Shown here one piece after another: positions 12,901 to 21,500 of a stretch of 64,000 bases of DNA. Source of the stretch: Pycnopodia helianthoides (taxonomy: Eukaryota > Echinodermata > Asteroidea > Forcipulatida > Asteriidae); NCBI GenBank assembly GCA_032158295.1, contig CM063250.1, positions 3,665,501 to 3,729,500 of the forward strand. The letters run 5' to 3'. Each line of letters starts with the position of its first letter. The stretch's first letter is position 1. The notes beneath the pieces are model-generated. The model was not told the DNA's origin. It saw only the letters and a program-made list of their open reading frames with translations, and did not search any database. Both the position numbers and the translations under genes were made by a program.

Positions 12901-14383
12901 TCCCTAACCTAGACCATAATCTAGACCAGACATTACCCGAACCCTGGCAATGTACACGATTCAACAACCGGGTGGAGAGAAGCAAATTATGGTTAAGTGT
13001 CATGCTCAGGACATCCATTTAAAATCCTACTTGGATCTTGAAAAGGAGTCGGTTGCTACAGAACTCTGCAACTCATAAACAAAGTATTCCATGGTGTATC
13101 CCTAAACGTTTCTCGACCAGACATTACCCGAACCCTCGCATGAACCCAGTTCTACACCTGGGTGGAGAGAAGCAATTTATGGCTTGCTCAGTACATCCAG
13201 GTGTGTATTCTATATTGAAGGTGTTTTTTTTACAAAACAACTTGTCATGCGGCAGACTCAAAGTCTCAGATACAAACCCACACATAAAATCATTCACACA
13301 TCTGGGTGGAGAGAAGCAAATTATGGCTACTAGTGTCTTGCTCATGATATCCCGGTGTGTGTTTTATGTTGAAGGTGTTTGTTCATTGTGACATAGCGAC
13401 GTGTCATGCGGCGGACCCTGAATCTCCATGCGCACTGGGCTGTCAAGACTCATCGGCCATCTCAAGGAGGGATGTGTCCCAGTCTGGTTCTTCTTCCATG
13501 GCCTACCCTAACACGGATGGACCCATACGGATCTGGACCAGCAACAAAGGTGGGTGTCCACTTCAATATTTAAAAAAAACATCAAAAATATGGGCAGCAG
13601 TAGACAACTCTACAGGAGGAAACCCTAAACCAGTCGCATATCCTGAAGCTTGTTCCTGTGACGTCATAGGTGTTTGAATTCAAATAGTCTCATTTTGGTA
13701 TTGTACATGATTTCACACGCAAACTTTGATGTTTTTGGATTACAAATACATCATAAATTGATCGGTTGTAGAACCAAGACGGGGATCGGTTTCCAACCCC
13801 GTCTCAATTGCTCCCTCCTTTTTACCATGCATACACCCCAACCCCTGTCGTTATTGCATATCAGCTAGTTTCCTTGACTTGTAAACTCTAAGTTTTTGTT
13901 CCTGGTGAAATTCTTGCCACTATAAAGTAGCCTTTATCAAGATCCAAGAGTGATGTAGCAAGGGCATTCTTTGGGGAGGGTTTATGGGAGTCAATTTACC
14001 ATCTGGCTGACAACCAAATGTTCCACACACTATGTTAATTAAAGCAAAACAACGTCTTGGACTGAAATTCAATGAAGTCAAAACATTCTTACAAGTTAAT
14101 ATGCTTATTAAAGGGGAAAAAACAGCCAAGACCCTTGTCAGGAATCCTTTGTCTTTCTTTTAATTCAGAGTCTTGGAATCCAGTCCATGCCTCCAAGGAC
14201 TACTTCAACTTCTCCTACGTTGAGTTGCCGATGCTGACGGCCACCGTCATTCTACTGCTCGTCATCTTGATCGTCTTAGTACGAGCTCTCAAAGCGATGA
14301 GGCGCCCCAAGAAAGATGTGTCCTCCTACCCTCACCGAGTTGACCGACTTAAGCTCCCCTCCATCAAGATCCCTAATGAGTAG
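685..14383 (+). CDS. ZP-domain type I membrane protein with conserved invertebrate ectodomain (3' part of gene)
   Basis: Fourteen exons were joined by splice sites and phase: 685-932, 1674-1858, 3103-3212, 3691-3798, 4285-4445, 5437-5610, 6603-6643, 6954-7053, 8307-8571, 9316-9557, 10149-10558, 12659-12764, 13375-13549 and 14169-14383, about 846 codons. Seen in order: an ectodomain with motifs ICTDYSV, LINSSPI, DPDGDVVRCRF, GWYGVTIMIEDF and QTGPHPICFSAFD, a pattern recurrent in marine invertebrate surface proteins that I cannot tie to a named family; an Ig-like stretch (WEIQFNSS to WQFTTG); a ZP module with conserved cysteines in both halves; a dibasic ISRRD site; a 20-residue hydrophobic helix; and a basic tail ending SIKIPNE. 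ZP modules polymerise extracellular matrices and egg coats after furin-type cleavage, so a cell-surface or matrix role is likely, but function is not known. The 5' end is missing. All junction phases agree except exons 7-8-9, where one base is unaccounted for. Confidence 0.85.
1135..1420 (-). mobile_element. tRNA-derived SINE, family 1, reverse copy
   Basis: Reverse complement of the SINE at 7560-7765: the tRNA-like head (B-box-like GGTTCAA equivalent near 1190) and the body with CCGAACAAAGAT are both recognisable. It lies in the intron between visible exons 1 and 2. Confidence 0.65.
1674..1858 (+). CDS. ZP-type gene, visible exon 2
   Basis: Encodes SFLSCCWVTLQ, NLTPRANRG, LINSSPI and QQGCSHLIRIP of the conserved ectodomain. 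Entered in phase 2 after a TTTTTTCCTGATCACAG acceptor and left in phase 1 at G|GTAAAA. Confidence 0.85.
2205..2352. mobile_element. Foldback element with about 40-bp arms
   Basis: The left arm holds TCACTATGGTGATACTGA and the right arm TCAGTATCACCATAGTGA; the complementarity extends outward through CACAATA and TATTGTG. No coding capacity. Typical of a non-autonomous DNA transposon. Confidence 0.75.
2438..2520. repeat. Dispersed repeat fragment (AATAATA tail plus ATACAGCGCTC motif)
   Basis: An ATAATAATAGTA run followed by TTATACAGCGCTCATAT. The same arrangement, short trinucleotide tail plus a TATAGCGC-type sequence, recurs near 14917-15190, 18777-18850, 33540 and 36950-37017, suggesting retroelement 3' tails. 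Confidence 0.45.
2679..3073. mobile_element. TTAA-flanked foldback element, family A
   Basis: Starts AGGCACTGGACACTATTGG after TTAA (2675-2678) and ends with the inverted copy CCAAAGGTGTCCAGTGTCT; the right flank reads TTAT. TTAA duplication and short ends are typical of piggyBac-type non-autonomous elements. It ends only 29 bp before exon 3. Relatives: 8868-9263, 58597-58974, 61380-61764. Confidence 0.75.
3103..3212 (+). CDS. ZP-type gene, visible exon 3
   Basis: Encodes VSDPDGDVVRCRF, NECLKVCGEL and STLQSLQ, the most diagnostic part of the conserved ectodomain. Phase 1 in, phase 0 out at CAG|GTTGGT. Confidence 0.88.
3469..3535. repeat. Near-perfect hairpin
   Basis: Arms around CCCTCACCCTAACCATGAGTAA and TTACTCATGGTTAGGGTGAGG form a long palindrome inside the intron between exons 3 and 4. 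Only one copy was noticed in the window. Confidence 0.7.
3691..3798 (+). CDS. ZP-type gene, visible exon 4
   Basis: Encodes TECRLLYSGPNQVGWYG, VTIMIEDF and PLSR of the conserved ectodomain. Strong TTTTTTTACAG acceptor and AGG|GTAAGA donor, phase 0 at both ends. Confidence 0.88.
4285..4445 (+). CDS. ZP-type gene, visible exon 5
   Basis: Encodes VPLHFLIKVTAADENC, GECLPAAVGQTKTI and SENSQYV. Phase 0 in, phase 2 out at GT|GTAAGT. Two cysteines fit the disulfide pattern of the ectodomain. Confidence 0.87.
4842..4985 (+). repeat. Dispersed repeat with CAGGCCTTG end
   Basis: CAGGCCTTGAATTTTATC followed by GAGAGGGCAAGGTCATTTTC and GAAGGGGCA. The same unit appears in inverted form at about 57040-57210 and directly at 57370-57540. 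Nature unknown; probably a transposon fragment. Confidence 0.5.
5437..5610 (+). CDS. ZP-type gene, visible exon 6
   Basis: Encodes ITGISTFGLPLGMEV, TTFYVDLHWTPVQFQ, TGPHPICFSAFDQKGDHE. Phase 2 at both ends. The WTP and H-x-ICF motifs are typical of the end of this ectodomain. Confidence 0.87.
5611..6189. other. Intron sequence, nothing recognised
   Basis: The first half of the intron between exons 6 and 7 is AT-rich. Short phrases such as AAATCNTGGAAAA recur loosely (5755-5860, 6120-6140), perhaps a decayed repeat. Confidence 0.4.
6190..6435 (+). mobile_element. tRNA-derived SINE, family 2
   Basis: A tRNA-like head GGTTGGCGTAGTGGTAAC with B box GGTTCGAATCCC (about 6251-6262) is followed by a body containing AGTCCCTACCTGATTG and TTTTCTGGGGTTTTCC. 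The same body is present in reverse at about 49120-49300, and a weaker head at 32895-33080. Confidence 0.7.
6603..6643 (+). CDS. ZP-type gene, visible exon 7 (microexon)
   Basis: A 41-nt exon encoding YASDQVCITVRVG, the closing strand of the conserved ectodomain. Acceptor TTGTTTGTAG, donor G|GTAAGT. It leaves phase 1, while the frame that makes best sense in exon 8 needs phase 2. Confidence 0.8.
6954..7053 (+). CDS. ZP-type gene, visible exon 8 (frame uncertain)
   Basis: Bordered by GGGCAG and TCG|GTAAGT. Frame 2 reads GEEMVSILNEEWEIQFNSS and ends in phase 0, joining cleanly to exon 9. The frame inherited from exon 7 reads ALTTHPLPSFPDHMLGKK and ends in phase 2, which would put a stop at the start of exon 9. 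A one-base deletion in the assembly, a true mutation or an unseen microexon could explain this. Confidence 0.65.
7079..7270. mobile_element. Long foldback element (about 190 bp hairpin)
   Basis: Arms run from TATACACATATGGACT to its complement ending at 7270, through GGTCACTAGAG and AGAGGGACCTATTTCCC, closing on a CCGAAGGCCGAGG centre. Almost the whole length pairs. It sits in the intron between exons 8 and 9. Confidence 0.8.
7560..7765 (+). mobile_element. tRNA-derived SINE, family 1
   Basis: The body has TGGCTTCTGATGGCACC and CCGAACAAAGATT, then a tRNA-like unit at 7673-7745: 5' GGCTAGA pairs with 3' TCTAGTC, the T arm is GCAGG-TTCAAGT-CCTGC, and the D region is AGCTCAGTTGGTA. The anticodon loop is not canonical (C at position 33), so this is a SINE, not a working tRNA gene. 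Confidence 0.72.
8307..8571 (+). CDS. ZP-type gene, visible exon 9
   Basis: Encodes ITQHTTSEGAMVTIIKVEG, VNLASDTTVQF, GLALEGNTEYRIHVHEG and HEWQFTTG. With exon 8 this resembles Ig-like segments of surface proteins (a W-x-I-x-F start and a W-x-F-T-T end). Phase 0 in this frame, phase 1 out at A|GTAAGT. Confidence 0.85.
8868..9263. mobile_element. TTAA-flanked foldback element, family A
   Basis: Starts AGGCACTGGACACTATTGG after TTAA (8864-8867) and ends GGTGTCCAGTGTCT; the right flank is TTGA. Highly similar to 2679-3073 in the same gene, and again close (52 bp) to a 3' splice site. Confidence 0.75.
9316..9557 (+). CDS. ZP-type gene, visible exon 10 (ZP-N half)
   Basis: Encodes MPECFASYMAIYVSKSW, HLSDPSCTGENFNETHY and AAHDMCGTVVT. 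The spaced C-x6-Y/M-x-V, DPSC and CGT motifs match the first three conserved cysteines of a ZP-N domain. The acceptor AAGGAG allows a start at 9316 or 9319 without loss of frame. Phase 0 out. Confidence 0.88.
9558..10148. other. Intron sequence, nothing recognised
   Basis: Intron between the two main ZP exons. Only AT-rich sequence and a loose inverted pair (ATAGACCTTTCTATTG at 9598, CAATAGAAAGGTCTATTG near 9826) were noticed, perhaps a decayed foldback. Confidence 0.4.
10149..10558 (+). CDS. ZP-type gene, visible exon 11 (end of ZP-N and start of ZP-C)
   Basis: Encodes LETDDIQVVENIVYIPP, KNIEVHVTCRL (fourth ZP-N cysteine), GTFNFQMRMYEDSAF, QRLYFETKVV, MFLDSCRATPT and KYIFIDKG. Order and spacing match the ZP linker and ZP-C domain. 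Phase 0 in, phase 2 out. Confidence 0.9.
11534..11646. mobile_element. Foldback element inserted in the satellite array
   Basis: Ends GGGCCGATTTCACAAA and its inverse TTTGTGAAATCGACCC, with internal AAGACTAGTCTTA palindromes, flanked on both sides by CTG. Neighbouring array units show the uninterrupted site (ATTCTGCTCTAAAATG), so the borders are clear. Confidence 0.8.
11795..11985. repeat. About 102-bp tandem duplication inside the array
   Basis: TCAACTCGAGCCAAGATAGG through GTCCAACTTTTTTA occurs twice in direct succession with almost no differences. This is a much younger event than the surrounding array. Confidence 0.75.
12659..12764 (+). CDS. ZP-type gene, visible exon 12 (ZP-C)
   Basis: Encodes CKVDDTVVFHDHPSIL and RFSIEAFAFLGANLHGA. 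A cysteine after Lys-Gly and an F-x-I-E-A-F-x-F-L strand are typical of ZP-C. Phase 2 in, phase 0 out at GCG|GTAAGA. Confidence 0.9.
12900..13374. repeat. Tandem-like repeats containing SINE fragments before exon 13
   Basis: GGGTGGAGAGAAGCAAATTA-type sequence occurs three times (about 12969, 13160, 13304), with repeated CCAGACATTACCCGAACCCT. The stretch 13201-13275 also resembles 13355-13430, that is, the acceptor and first bases of exon 13. Confidence 0.7.
13375..13549 (+). CDS. ZP-type gene, visible exon 13 (end of ZP-C and cleavage site)
   Basis: Encodes VFVHCDIATCHAAD, SPCALGCQDSSAISRRD and IRIWTSNK. The cysteine cluster closes ZP-C. SRR-D is a plausible proprotein convertase site, expected just after ZP-C. 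Phase 0 in, phase 1 out at G|GTGGGT. Confidence 0.88.
14169..14383 (+). CDS. ZP-type gene, terminal exon (transmembrane helix and tail)
   Basis: Encodes ESWNPVHASKDYFNF, the hydrophobic run LPMLTATVILLLVILIVLV, then RALKAMRRPKK, ending SIKIPNE and TAG at 14381-14383. The positive charges after the helix predict a cytosolic C-terminus. Confidence 0.9.
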
Positions 14384-14451
14384 AACAATCTGTGGCATGT
14401 GACTTCTTTTTTCAGCACGCTTCAGCATTAAGTTTGTTTTTTCTCTCTTAA

Positions 14452-14797
14452 AGGTATTGTACACTTTTGGTAACAGCTCAAAATCAGTGTCCACACTTTG
14501 TGTGATTCAACGTATGCATGAACAAACAAACCTGTGAAAGTTTGAGCTCAATTGGTCATCGAGGTCACGAGAAAGTAGTGAAAAGAGACCTTATGTGTTT
14601 TCTGTTTTTTCAAACATCAAGTTTTTATCACGCGTGATAAAAACTATTGTTTTACTAATTTCTCAGAAACGATAACATTTTAGGCAGAAATATTTTTAAG
14701 GAACCCTTTCTACCATTACTTACTTTAAATCATGTAAGTTATGTGTGAATCTGTGAACATTTGTGTTTTTCGATCTTACCAATAGTGTACAGGCCCT
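14452..14797. mobile_element. TTAA-flanked foldback element, family B
   Basis: Starts AGGTATTGTACACTTTTGG and ends CCAATAGTGTACAGGCCCT, with TTAA at 14448-14451 and 14798-14801. The internal TTTTTATCACGCGTGATAAA palindrome marks the centre. It begins 68 bp after the stop codon, so it may be in the 3' untranslated region. A half copy lies at 52649-52842. Confidence 0.78.
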
Positions 14798-14801
14798 TTA
14801 A

Positions 14802-15240
14802 AGGGCACTGTCGTCACGAACAAAGAAGGCCTGTGGCTGTACGTGGAATTATAAACTCTCCCCAAGTTACAGCAAGAATTTAACCTAAAGATATATAACA
14901 CACAGAGAAATCTAAATAATAATAATAATAATAATAATAAGCAGTTCTTGTATAGCGCATAATACAATAAAGTCTCTATGCGCTTCTGTGATTAAAGAGA
15001 TGGGTTTTAAGTTTAGATTTAAATTGTTCTAGCGTTGTACAGTCTTTGACGTTGTTGGGAAGAGTGTTCCATAGTTTTGGTGAAGCATAATGGAAGGAAC
15101 GTTGACCCTAGAACTTTGTGCGGACTGGACACGCTGTGAGAAGATCTTTCGAACTGGAACAAAGCTTTCCAGTAAATGATTTGTATGAAGAGAAATAAAG
15201 AAGTGTTAACCAAAGACAGCCATAATTCAAGCATGCTTTA
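14802..15240. repeat. (AAT)n run and retroelement-like 3' tail
   Basis: AATAATAATAATAATAAT near 14917-14940 is followed by GCAGTTCTTGTATAGCGCAT and a unique-looking 200 bp. The pattern matches other trinucleotide-tailed repeats in the window. No coding potential seen. Confidence 0.5.
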
Positions 15241-18122
15241 TGCAGTTGTTTTTATTTACACACGTATAAAGTGAGGATTAATTACAGTGCATAGTCTGAA
15301 CATCACACACACAACCCTTACGGAGCCCATAGTGGCTAGAGAATTAACAATTTCATATTTTTAAAGATCGGGATTTTATACACCATGTCGAAAAACTGTT
15401 TATATTTACATGACATAGAAAAAAGATTTTATATTAAATTACAAATTGGTGATTTGATATCATTCGAAAAAGTATGTTCATTTACTTGTAATAGCTTCTT
15501 TAGAACACAGATATAATAGCACACTATATATACAGTGTATCTGTGCAAGTAATCTTCCCGAGAGCTGTGTATTGAGAGAGCTGCGACATGGAGAAACCAG
15601 CTTTCTTTGGTCACATGGTTGCTGGATGACATTATCAATCCAGATGAAGCACAACCAACTCTGCAGTCTGGTCTGGCTGCCTGTGTGCGTACGTGCATTT
15701 TAAGACAGAAAAATGGCTTATAATTACAAGTTGTCACAACACTCTCAATACACAGCTTTGATCATCCCAAAGCCACACCTATACCTACATGCAAGTCAAC
15801 AACCCCTGCCAGCAAATAACTGCACACAACTTGCCTTGTGAAATGACGAAAATGTCACAAGCGAGTAAACATGTGTAACTTCGGCATGTACTTATTGAAA
15901 AGGAGAGAACATGGAATGAATGTACTCTCCCACCAAATACCGTCGTTCTTCTTAATAATCAAGCTAATGTTTGCTGTGACCTAATACAAAAGCTAACAGG
16001 GACCATCTTCATAGAGCGGCTTAAGCAGAAAATAATGCTTAAAAATTAAGCTAAAGAAAGCATGAAACCAGTCACATATTGTACATGTGACATGATATTT
16101 TGGTTGGTAACCTTATTCTGGTAAGCATAATTTTGTTGTGCTCAGCTACTTTTGGTGCCTAAGCAGCTCTATGAAATTGGGCCTTGATGTTTAGACCTAA
16201 GCATTGCAAGAGCTTCCTCAAGCGTTTTAAAGTTACTTCAGTTCTCAACAGTGCACAATGTTCTGGGCCATGCAGTTGTTATTGGGTTGCTTCTAAATTT
16301 CAAATGAGTTATAACATTATTTTAAAGATCTTTCTACAGTATATAACGTGTATTGTAGTTTTTAAACCAGAGCCTGGCATGGGCTCTAGCTGCCCGCTTC
16401 GGTTAACCTAGCATACCAAGTCAATCTAGTGCATGATATTTTTATTAAGTTGGAAGCATTTCAATAGCTCTAATGCACAGCACCATCTTAAAATTATACC
16501 GCAATGCATCTTGGGAAACACAGTTAAACACATTTAAATACAGTTCAGAAATAAATCAAGCTGCCAAGATGGATGCCATGCTGTGGTTCACAGGTTTTGT
16601 TGCTTCAAAATCAGCGTGCCATGCCTGGTGATTGCCGGTGTTGCTTGAATTTCGATTTCATTCGGAATTCACCCAGAATCCTTTGCCGATCATGTGCACT
16701 TGGACATGCATATGGGCTATTAATGAATGCTTGATTCATGTATTTGTACTAGGGTTGTTTGTATCACTCCAACAAGTTATGACATTTTTATCTAAAGATC
16801 TATCTGTTTTTTTTTTATAAAACCAAAGCCTTTGGGGAGCTGCCTGCCATTCTAAGGCTGCATATTGAAGTACAGAGCTTCAATGTAGTTTACCACTACG
16901 ATTGTCACATGCAAATTCAGACTACTACAGTGAAAACTTGAAGGCTAAACCTTAATTGTGTCATGAATGCTTAAATACTACTAGTAACATGGGAACTAGT
17001 CAACTCTCGTTATAACAAGGTTGCTAGGACTGGCCAATTGTAACATTTTTCTAACAGGATCGTTGTTGTAAGAGGACAGCAGAACAAAGAAACACAAAGC
17101 AGAAATGAGATTCGGGACTTCAGAATGTACTCTTTATAAGCAGAACCTCTTTTATAACAGTGCTCTTTCTAACGAGGGTTGACTGTATGTGTAGACAGTC
17201 AAGAAAGTATTCAAGCGATAGAGTGTGTGACTTTGTTTCCTTCAAAGCAATGTAAGTTGCATCTCAAGGTTCCCTCAAAACCATTTAAATAATGACACAT
17301 GAATGATAAAGACTAACACAGTCTATACACTGACAGCAGCTGTTTGTGTAAATATAGCCTTCTATAATGGGCAATTTTAAAAATGACTGCTTCAGTTCTA
17401 GCTTTGGTTCCCTTCCACCATTTTGAATCTCTGTGCTTTCCGCGTGCTAGGGATTTTATAATGGCTGACAGAGGTAAAGCCAGACTACCAGCTCGGTTCA
17501 AAAAACACTCTTTATAGAGAGGCTGAAATATCCAATGCTGTTGGACATCAGTGTTTGGTCTTTTAGTCATTGGTTCCTTTTCGGTCAAATAAAATAATTG
17601 CTAGTACGAAGATAGTTCTTTATTGGTGTCCTCTATGATTGTCTGTAGCGTATACATGTAATTATAATAAAAAATAGTGTACATCTTTCTTTTACAAACA
17701 CAAGGCCGAGATCGTTCTAGGGGTGTTCCATTAAAGCACATGTACAACATTGGTAAATGTCAACAACCAATATCTGCACTATATGTGACCCAACATATAC
17801 ATGAAATAACAAACCTGTGAAAATGTAGGCTCGATCAGTCATTGGAGTCCAAGAAAATAAAAATAAAAATAACAATGATATCGTTGCCTCAAGACTATAA
17901 GGCTGTTAGAGCAGTTTGATTGTTTTCATAAAATTGGTTTTGCATATTTTGGAGCTCCTGGTAAATGGAGTTTATTGATCAAGAGTGGTCTAAATCTTGT
18001 TGTTTCAATCTTACCACTGTTATGCTAACCTTTCAAGAAGACAAGATAGCATCTCTACACATGATAATATCGGTGTACCACATACAAAATAAGCCTCGTC
18101 TCTTGTGCATATCTTCCATTTC
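15241..18122. other. Intergenic DNA between two convergent genes
   Basis: No convincing exon on either strand. It contains one foldback at 16006-16183 and otherwise AT-rich unique-looking sequence. Polyadenylation sites of both flanking genes should lie within about 14.4-18.2 kb, but I could not assign them. Confidence 0.5.
16006..16183. mobile_element. Foldback of the CCAATTTCAT...GCTGCTTAAGC family
   Basis: Begins CATCTTCATAGAGCGGCTTA and ends TAAGCAGCTCTATGAAATTG, with internal CAGTCACATATTGTACATGT and GGTTGGTAACCTTATTCTGG, shared with 25085-25268, 41170-41365 and 54140-54328. Confidence 0.7.
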
Positions 18123-18235
18123 AAAACCGGAATCACCCAAACCGTCTCATTGTAGGAAAGCCCTCAAGAAGTCGTTGTACGAGATCTTACCCTCCAGACA
18201 CCTGTCCTAGTACGTCATCAAATGGAAGAACTCGT
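18123..18235 (-). pseudogene. Tandem copy of the end of the last EFCAB6 coding exon
   Basis: A 113-bp direct duplicate of 18236-18348. Read on the minus strand it repeats EFFHLMTY to FLRAFLQ-stop, but a C/G difference at 18207 turns the second TAC of that region into TAG. It lies downstream of the real stop, so it would be 3' untranslated sequence or intergenic. Confidence 0.85.
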
Positions 18236-18259
18236 AAAACTGGAATCACCCAAACCGTC

Positions 18260-18532
18260 TCATTGTAGGAAAGCCCTCAAGAAGTCGTTGTACGAGATCT
18301 TACCCTCCAGACACCTGTCGTAGTACGTCATCAGATGGAAGAACTCGTCTTCGGACAGGTTGATGTTAAACTGACGCAGGACAGAGCGGAACTGCATGGC
18401 GGTCACAATGCCCGTCCCAGAGGGGTCGACTCCACGGAAGACTCGCCTCATCTGTTTCCAGTTCTGGATGATGCACTCCCGCACTCTCAGCATGGCCTGT
18501 ATCATATCACTGCTAGACGATCCAGGCTTGGT
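18260..18532 (-). CDS. EFCAB6: EFCAB6 exon 26 (last)
   Basis: Encodes TKPGSSSDMIQAMLRV, loop DPSGTGIVTAMQ, then YYDRCLEGKISYNDFLRAFL and TGA. An EF-hand pair ending in a classical F-L-x-x-F helix. Phase 0 acceptor CTTATTCCAG. Confidence 0.92.
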   Translation of the reverse strand, partial: TKPGSSSSDMIQAMLRVRECIIQNWKQMRRVFRGVDPSGTGIVTAMQFRSVLRQFNINLSEDEFFHLMTYYDRCLEGKISYNDFLRAFLQ

Positions 18533-21500
18533 CTGGAATAAGGAGGGGGAAAAAAGGAGGGGGGGGGTAAATGGGATTTCCTCTTTTCATTTGATACATT
18601 TCTGAAATCCATATCACATGTTCTTCAGCATCATGATTTTACTTCTGGTTTTGTATTTATGTAAGAGTTTCAGTAATGTGAGCCAACTTATGACACAGAT
18701 GATATACCATTAAATGGTGCTATGTAAAGGAACAGGTCTCATACTTCAAAAAGGTAGCTCCGCATGCCTTGTAAGAAAAAATACTGAGCGCTTTAAGCGA
18801 AAAAATTGATGTGATAAAGCGCTATATAAGAACTCAGTATTATTATTATTACTATTATATAAAGAGTGATTGTGTAGCTACACAGAGGCAACTATAGTTA
18901 AGAGTTAATTTAGAGATTTCAAATTTTCACCCCCCCCCCCTTGCGAAGACCTGCCACTGCCTGAGAGCTGTACCTGCCGAGTACAAACATGCACTTACAC
19001 AGTGTTTGACCTCAGTCACGGTGGCCTAGATACGAAGGGTCTATATCTAAAACAGTAAAGATTTTAAGTCAAAATTTCCCCCGCTGTGGAACTTTGGGGG
19101 GGGGTATATAAGAAGCATTCTTACCGGGATCTTGGATGGATGTATTCTATGCCTAGACATAGAGGGTCTGTCATCTCCTTCCTCAGCTACCGGTTGAAGC
19201 TTCAAGACGGAATGCTTCAAGAAATTCAGGTAACCAAATCTGGACAAAGTATTGCATCAAAATTCATCGTTATTAATTTCATTTGTAAAAGAAAATCTGA
19301 TTCCTGAAGACGAGCAGAGTATACTGTTCGAAACGTCGAGACCAAACCGGCTCTTCTCAGAGCCAACACTCCTCCCAAAAGAGATTTTACACATGGCTGT
19401 ACCCGCAAGTTTACTACTATTATAGTTATAGTTACTTCTTACTTTCAACACCATGCAAAGCTTCAAACACCACTTTCTATTATGATGTTTAAAATGACAA
19501 AATAATGACCTAACATCCTGGCATTGAGTCAATTTGTCATGTGCCTTACTGAATTCCACTGTCCGAGACTGGCACACATAAACATAAAAGAGTGCCTCAA
19601 AAGTTGGGTTTTTTCTAGTTGGGTTTTAATTGATCAAAACCAATTCTTAATACTGATACGGAAATTTTTAATTCACTGGAAACAAATGAACGACAAGTTT
19701 AAAGATTCTTGGGCAAGTTCCTTTGAAATACATTCCCCCATGTATATGGCAACATTTTTTGAGTATTCTTTTTAAAATTTCCCCCCAGAGGTCCTATTAC
19801 TTACTTTCCATTCTCTTTCAGGTCGTACTTTGTAGTCAGCTGATCAAAATCATCACCTGATAATGAAAAACCAAGACTTTCCAGAATACCTGAAAAAAAA
19901 GAAGACGACACTTTCATAATGCATTCACTCAAATGTTAATACTAAGCTTCTTCTTATTATTTGAGCCCCTTGCTCTGAAATTTGTGTCCACGAAAATTTA
20001 AAAACCACAAACTCACCTCTGAACTCCTCTCCGTCCACTTGCCCCGAGTTCTCAGGGTCTTTGAGGCGACACAGTCTCTGGACCTCCTTCCACTGTTTAC
20101 CCATCTGGTGTTTCAGCCTTTGCTCTGCGTTCTCAGCGTTGACCAGAGGTGTGGCTAGACGCTGGACGGACAGCCTACTGGACTGTGAGATATAAAACAG
20201 AGATCTGATTACAGCAGAGAATTTATAGCTTGATTTAGTTTAAAATTGCACTAGCAAAATGTTTTGTTTTGTTTCATGGAATTGATTGGGTTTGTATAAC
20301 ACAATGCCTTCATAATAAGAACTTGTTATCTCTTACATTTAAGAGCTGATGCTTTACGTACTGAAAAAATAGGATTGTGCGGTGACAAAAGATGTTGGAA
20401 GTTCAGACAGTGAACAGGAAGACAAATTAGAGCCAAATTTTAAATAGTTTTTAAAGCACAACACAACTTTTCTTACTACAAAAAAGGTTTTGTACTGTTT
20501 GTAAAGGAGAATTTTGAAACTTGGTCCGGGGATAAAGAGGATTTTATATATTTTTGTGTAACAAGCATTTCTAACTGGGTTTCTTAAGTATGGCCTCCTT
20601 CAACCATGACTTGTAGTTGATGGCATTCAATTTCAGTCCTCAGCGGAGAGAAGCAATTTATGGTTACTTCACAGCAATGCAGTCTACTCACTTTGCTTGG
20701 TCCCAGCACCACATCTTAAGGTGCTGGGATAGGCTGACGTACGCACAGACACATTGGACCATTCCCCCTGACCTAATAAGCCCTGGTCACCTCCTCCTGT
20801 TTACCACAAATTTGACTATCAATGATAATGTAGCTCTAGTGTGTAAATCCATTGCAAATAATTATTGTCACTATTTGCCTCGAACTAAAAATAAAACTTG
20901 ATCGCAACATTCTTCTTGCAACTTTGGTTAAAAAAAAAATATGTTACCCATCAAGACTCCCTGCATTATTATATCATGTGTGTACATGTTATGATTGTGT
21001 GCATTGCCCCGATCGGCAGTACAAACATTCCCATCATGCATCACAACATCCCGAACAAGAATTAGTACAAGCTCATCAGCCCATTCCGGCGTTCTCGGAT
21101 GAGGAACGGTGGGTGCCGAGCGAAACCTACTCACCAGTCTACTCGATGCTCTTATTCCTGGACTGGTTGCAATCTGCCTCGCTGGATGGACGGAGGATGC
21201 TCTGGGCAGCTCTGACAAGGAGTCAAACCCAGAGACATCCAAGTTGTCCACCATGTACTGCTTGAGAAACTTGTGGTACTCCATGTTGCCAAACTCATTG
21301 GTGGGTAGTGTGTTCCACAGACTGTCAAACTGGATTGGAGATCAAGAAAAAGGACAAATTGTGTGTATTTTAAAATTTTTAATGTGGTTTTTTCATATCC
21401 CCTTGGATATGTGTGTGTTTTTTACTGTGCTATTTTTTTGTATGTGCTTTGTATGTTTCTGGATTCCCTAAATGCTTCTTTGTTTAGTCATCCTGCATTT

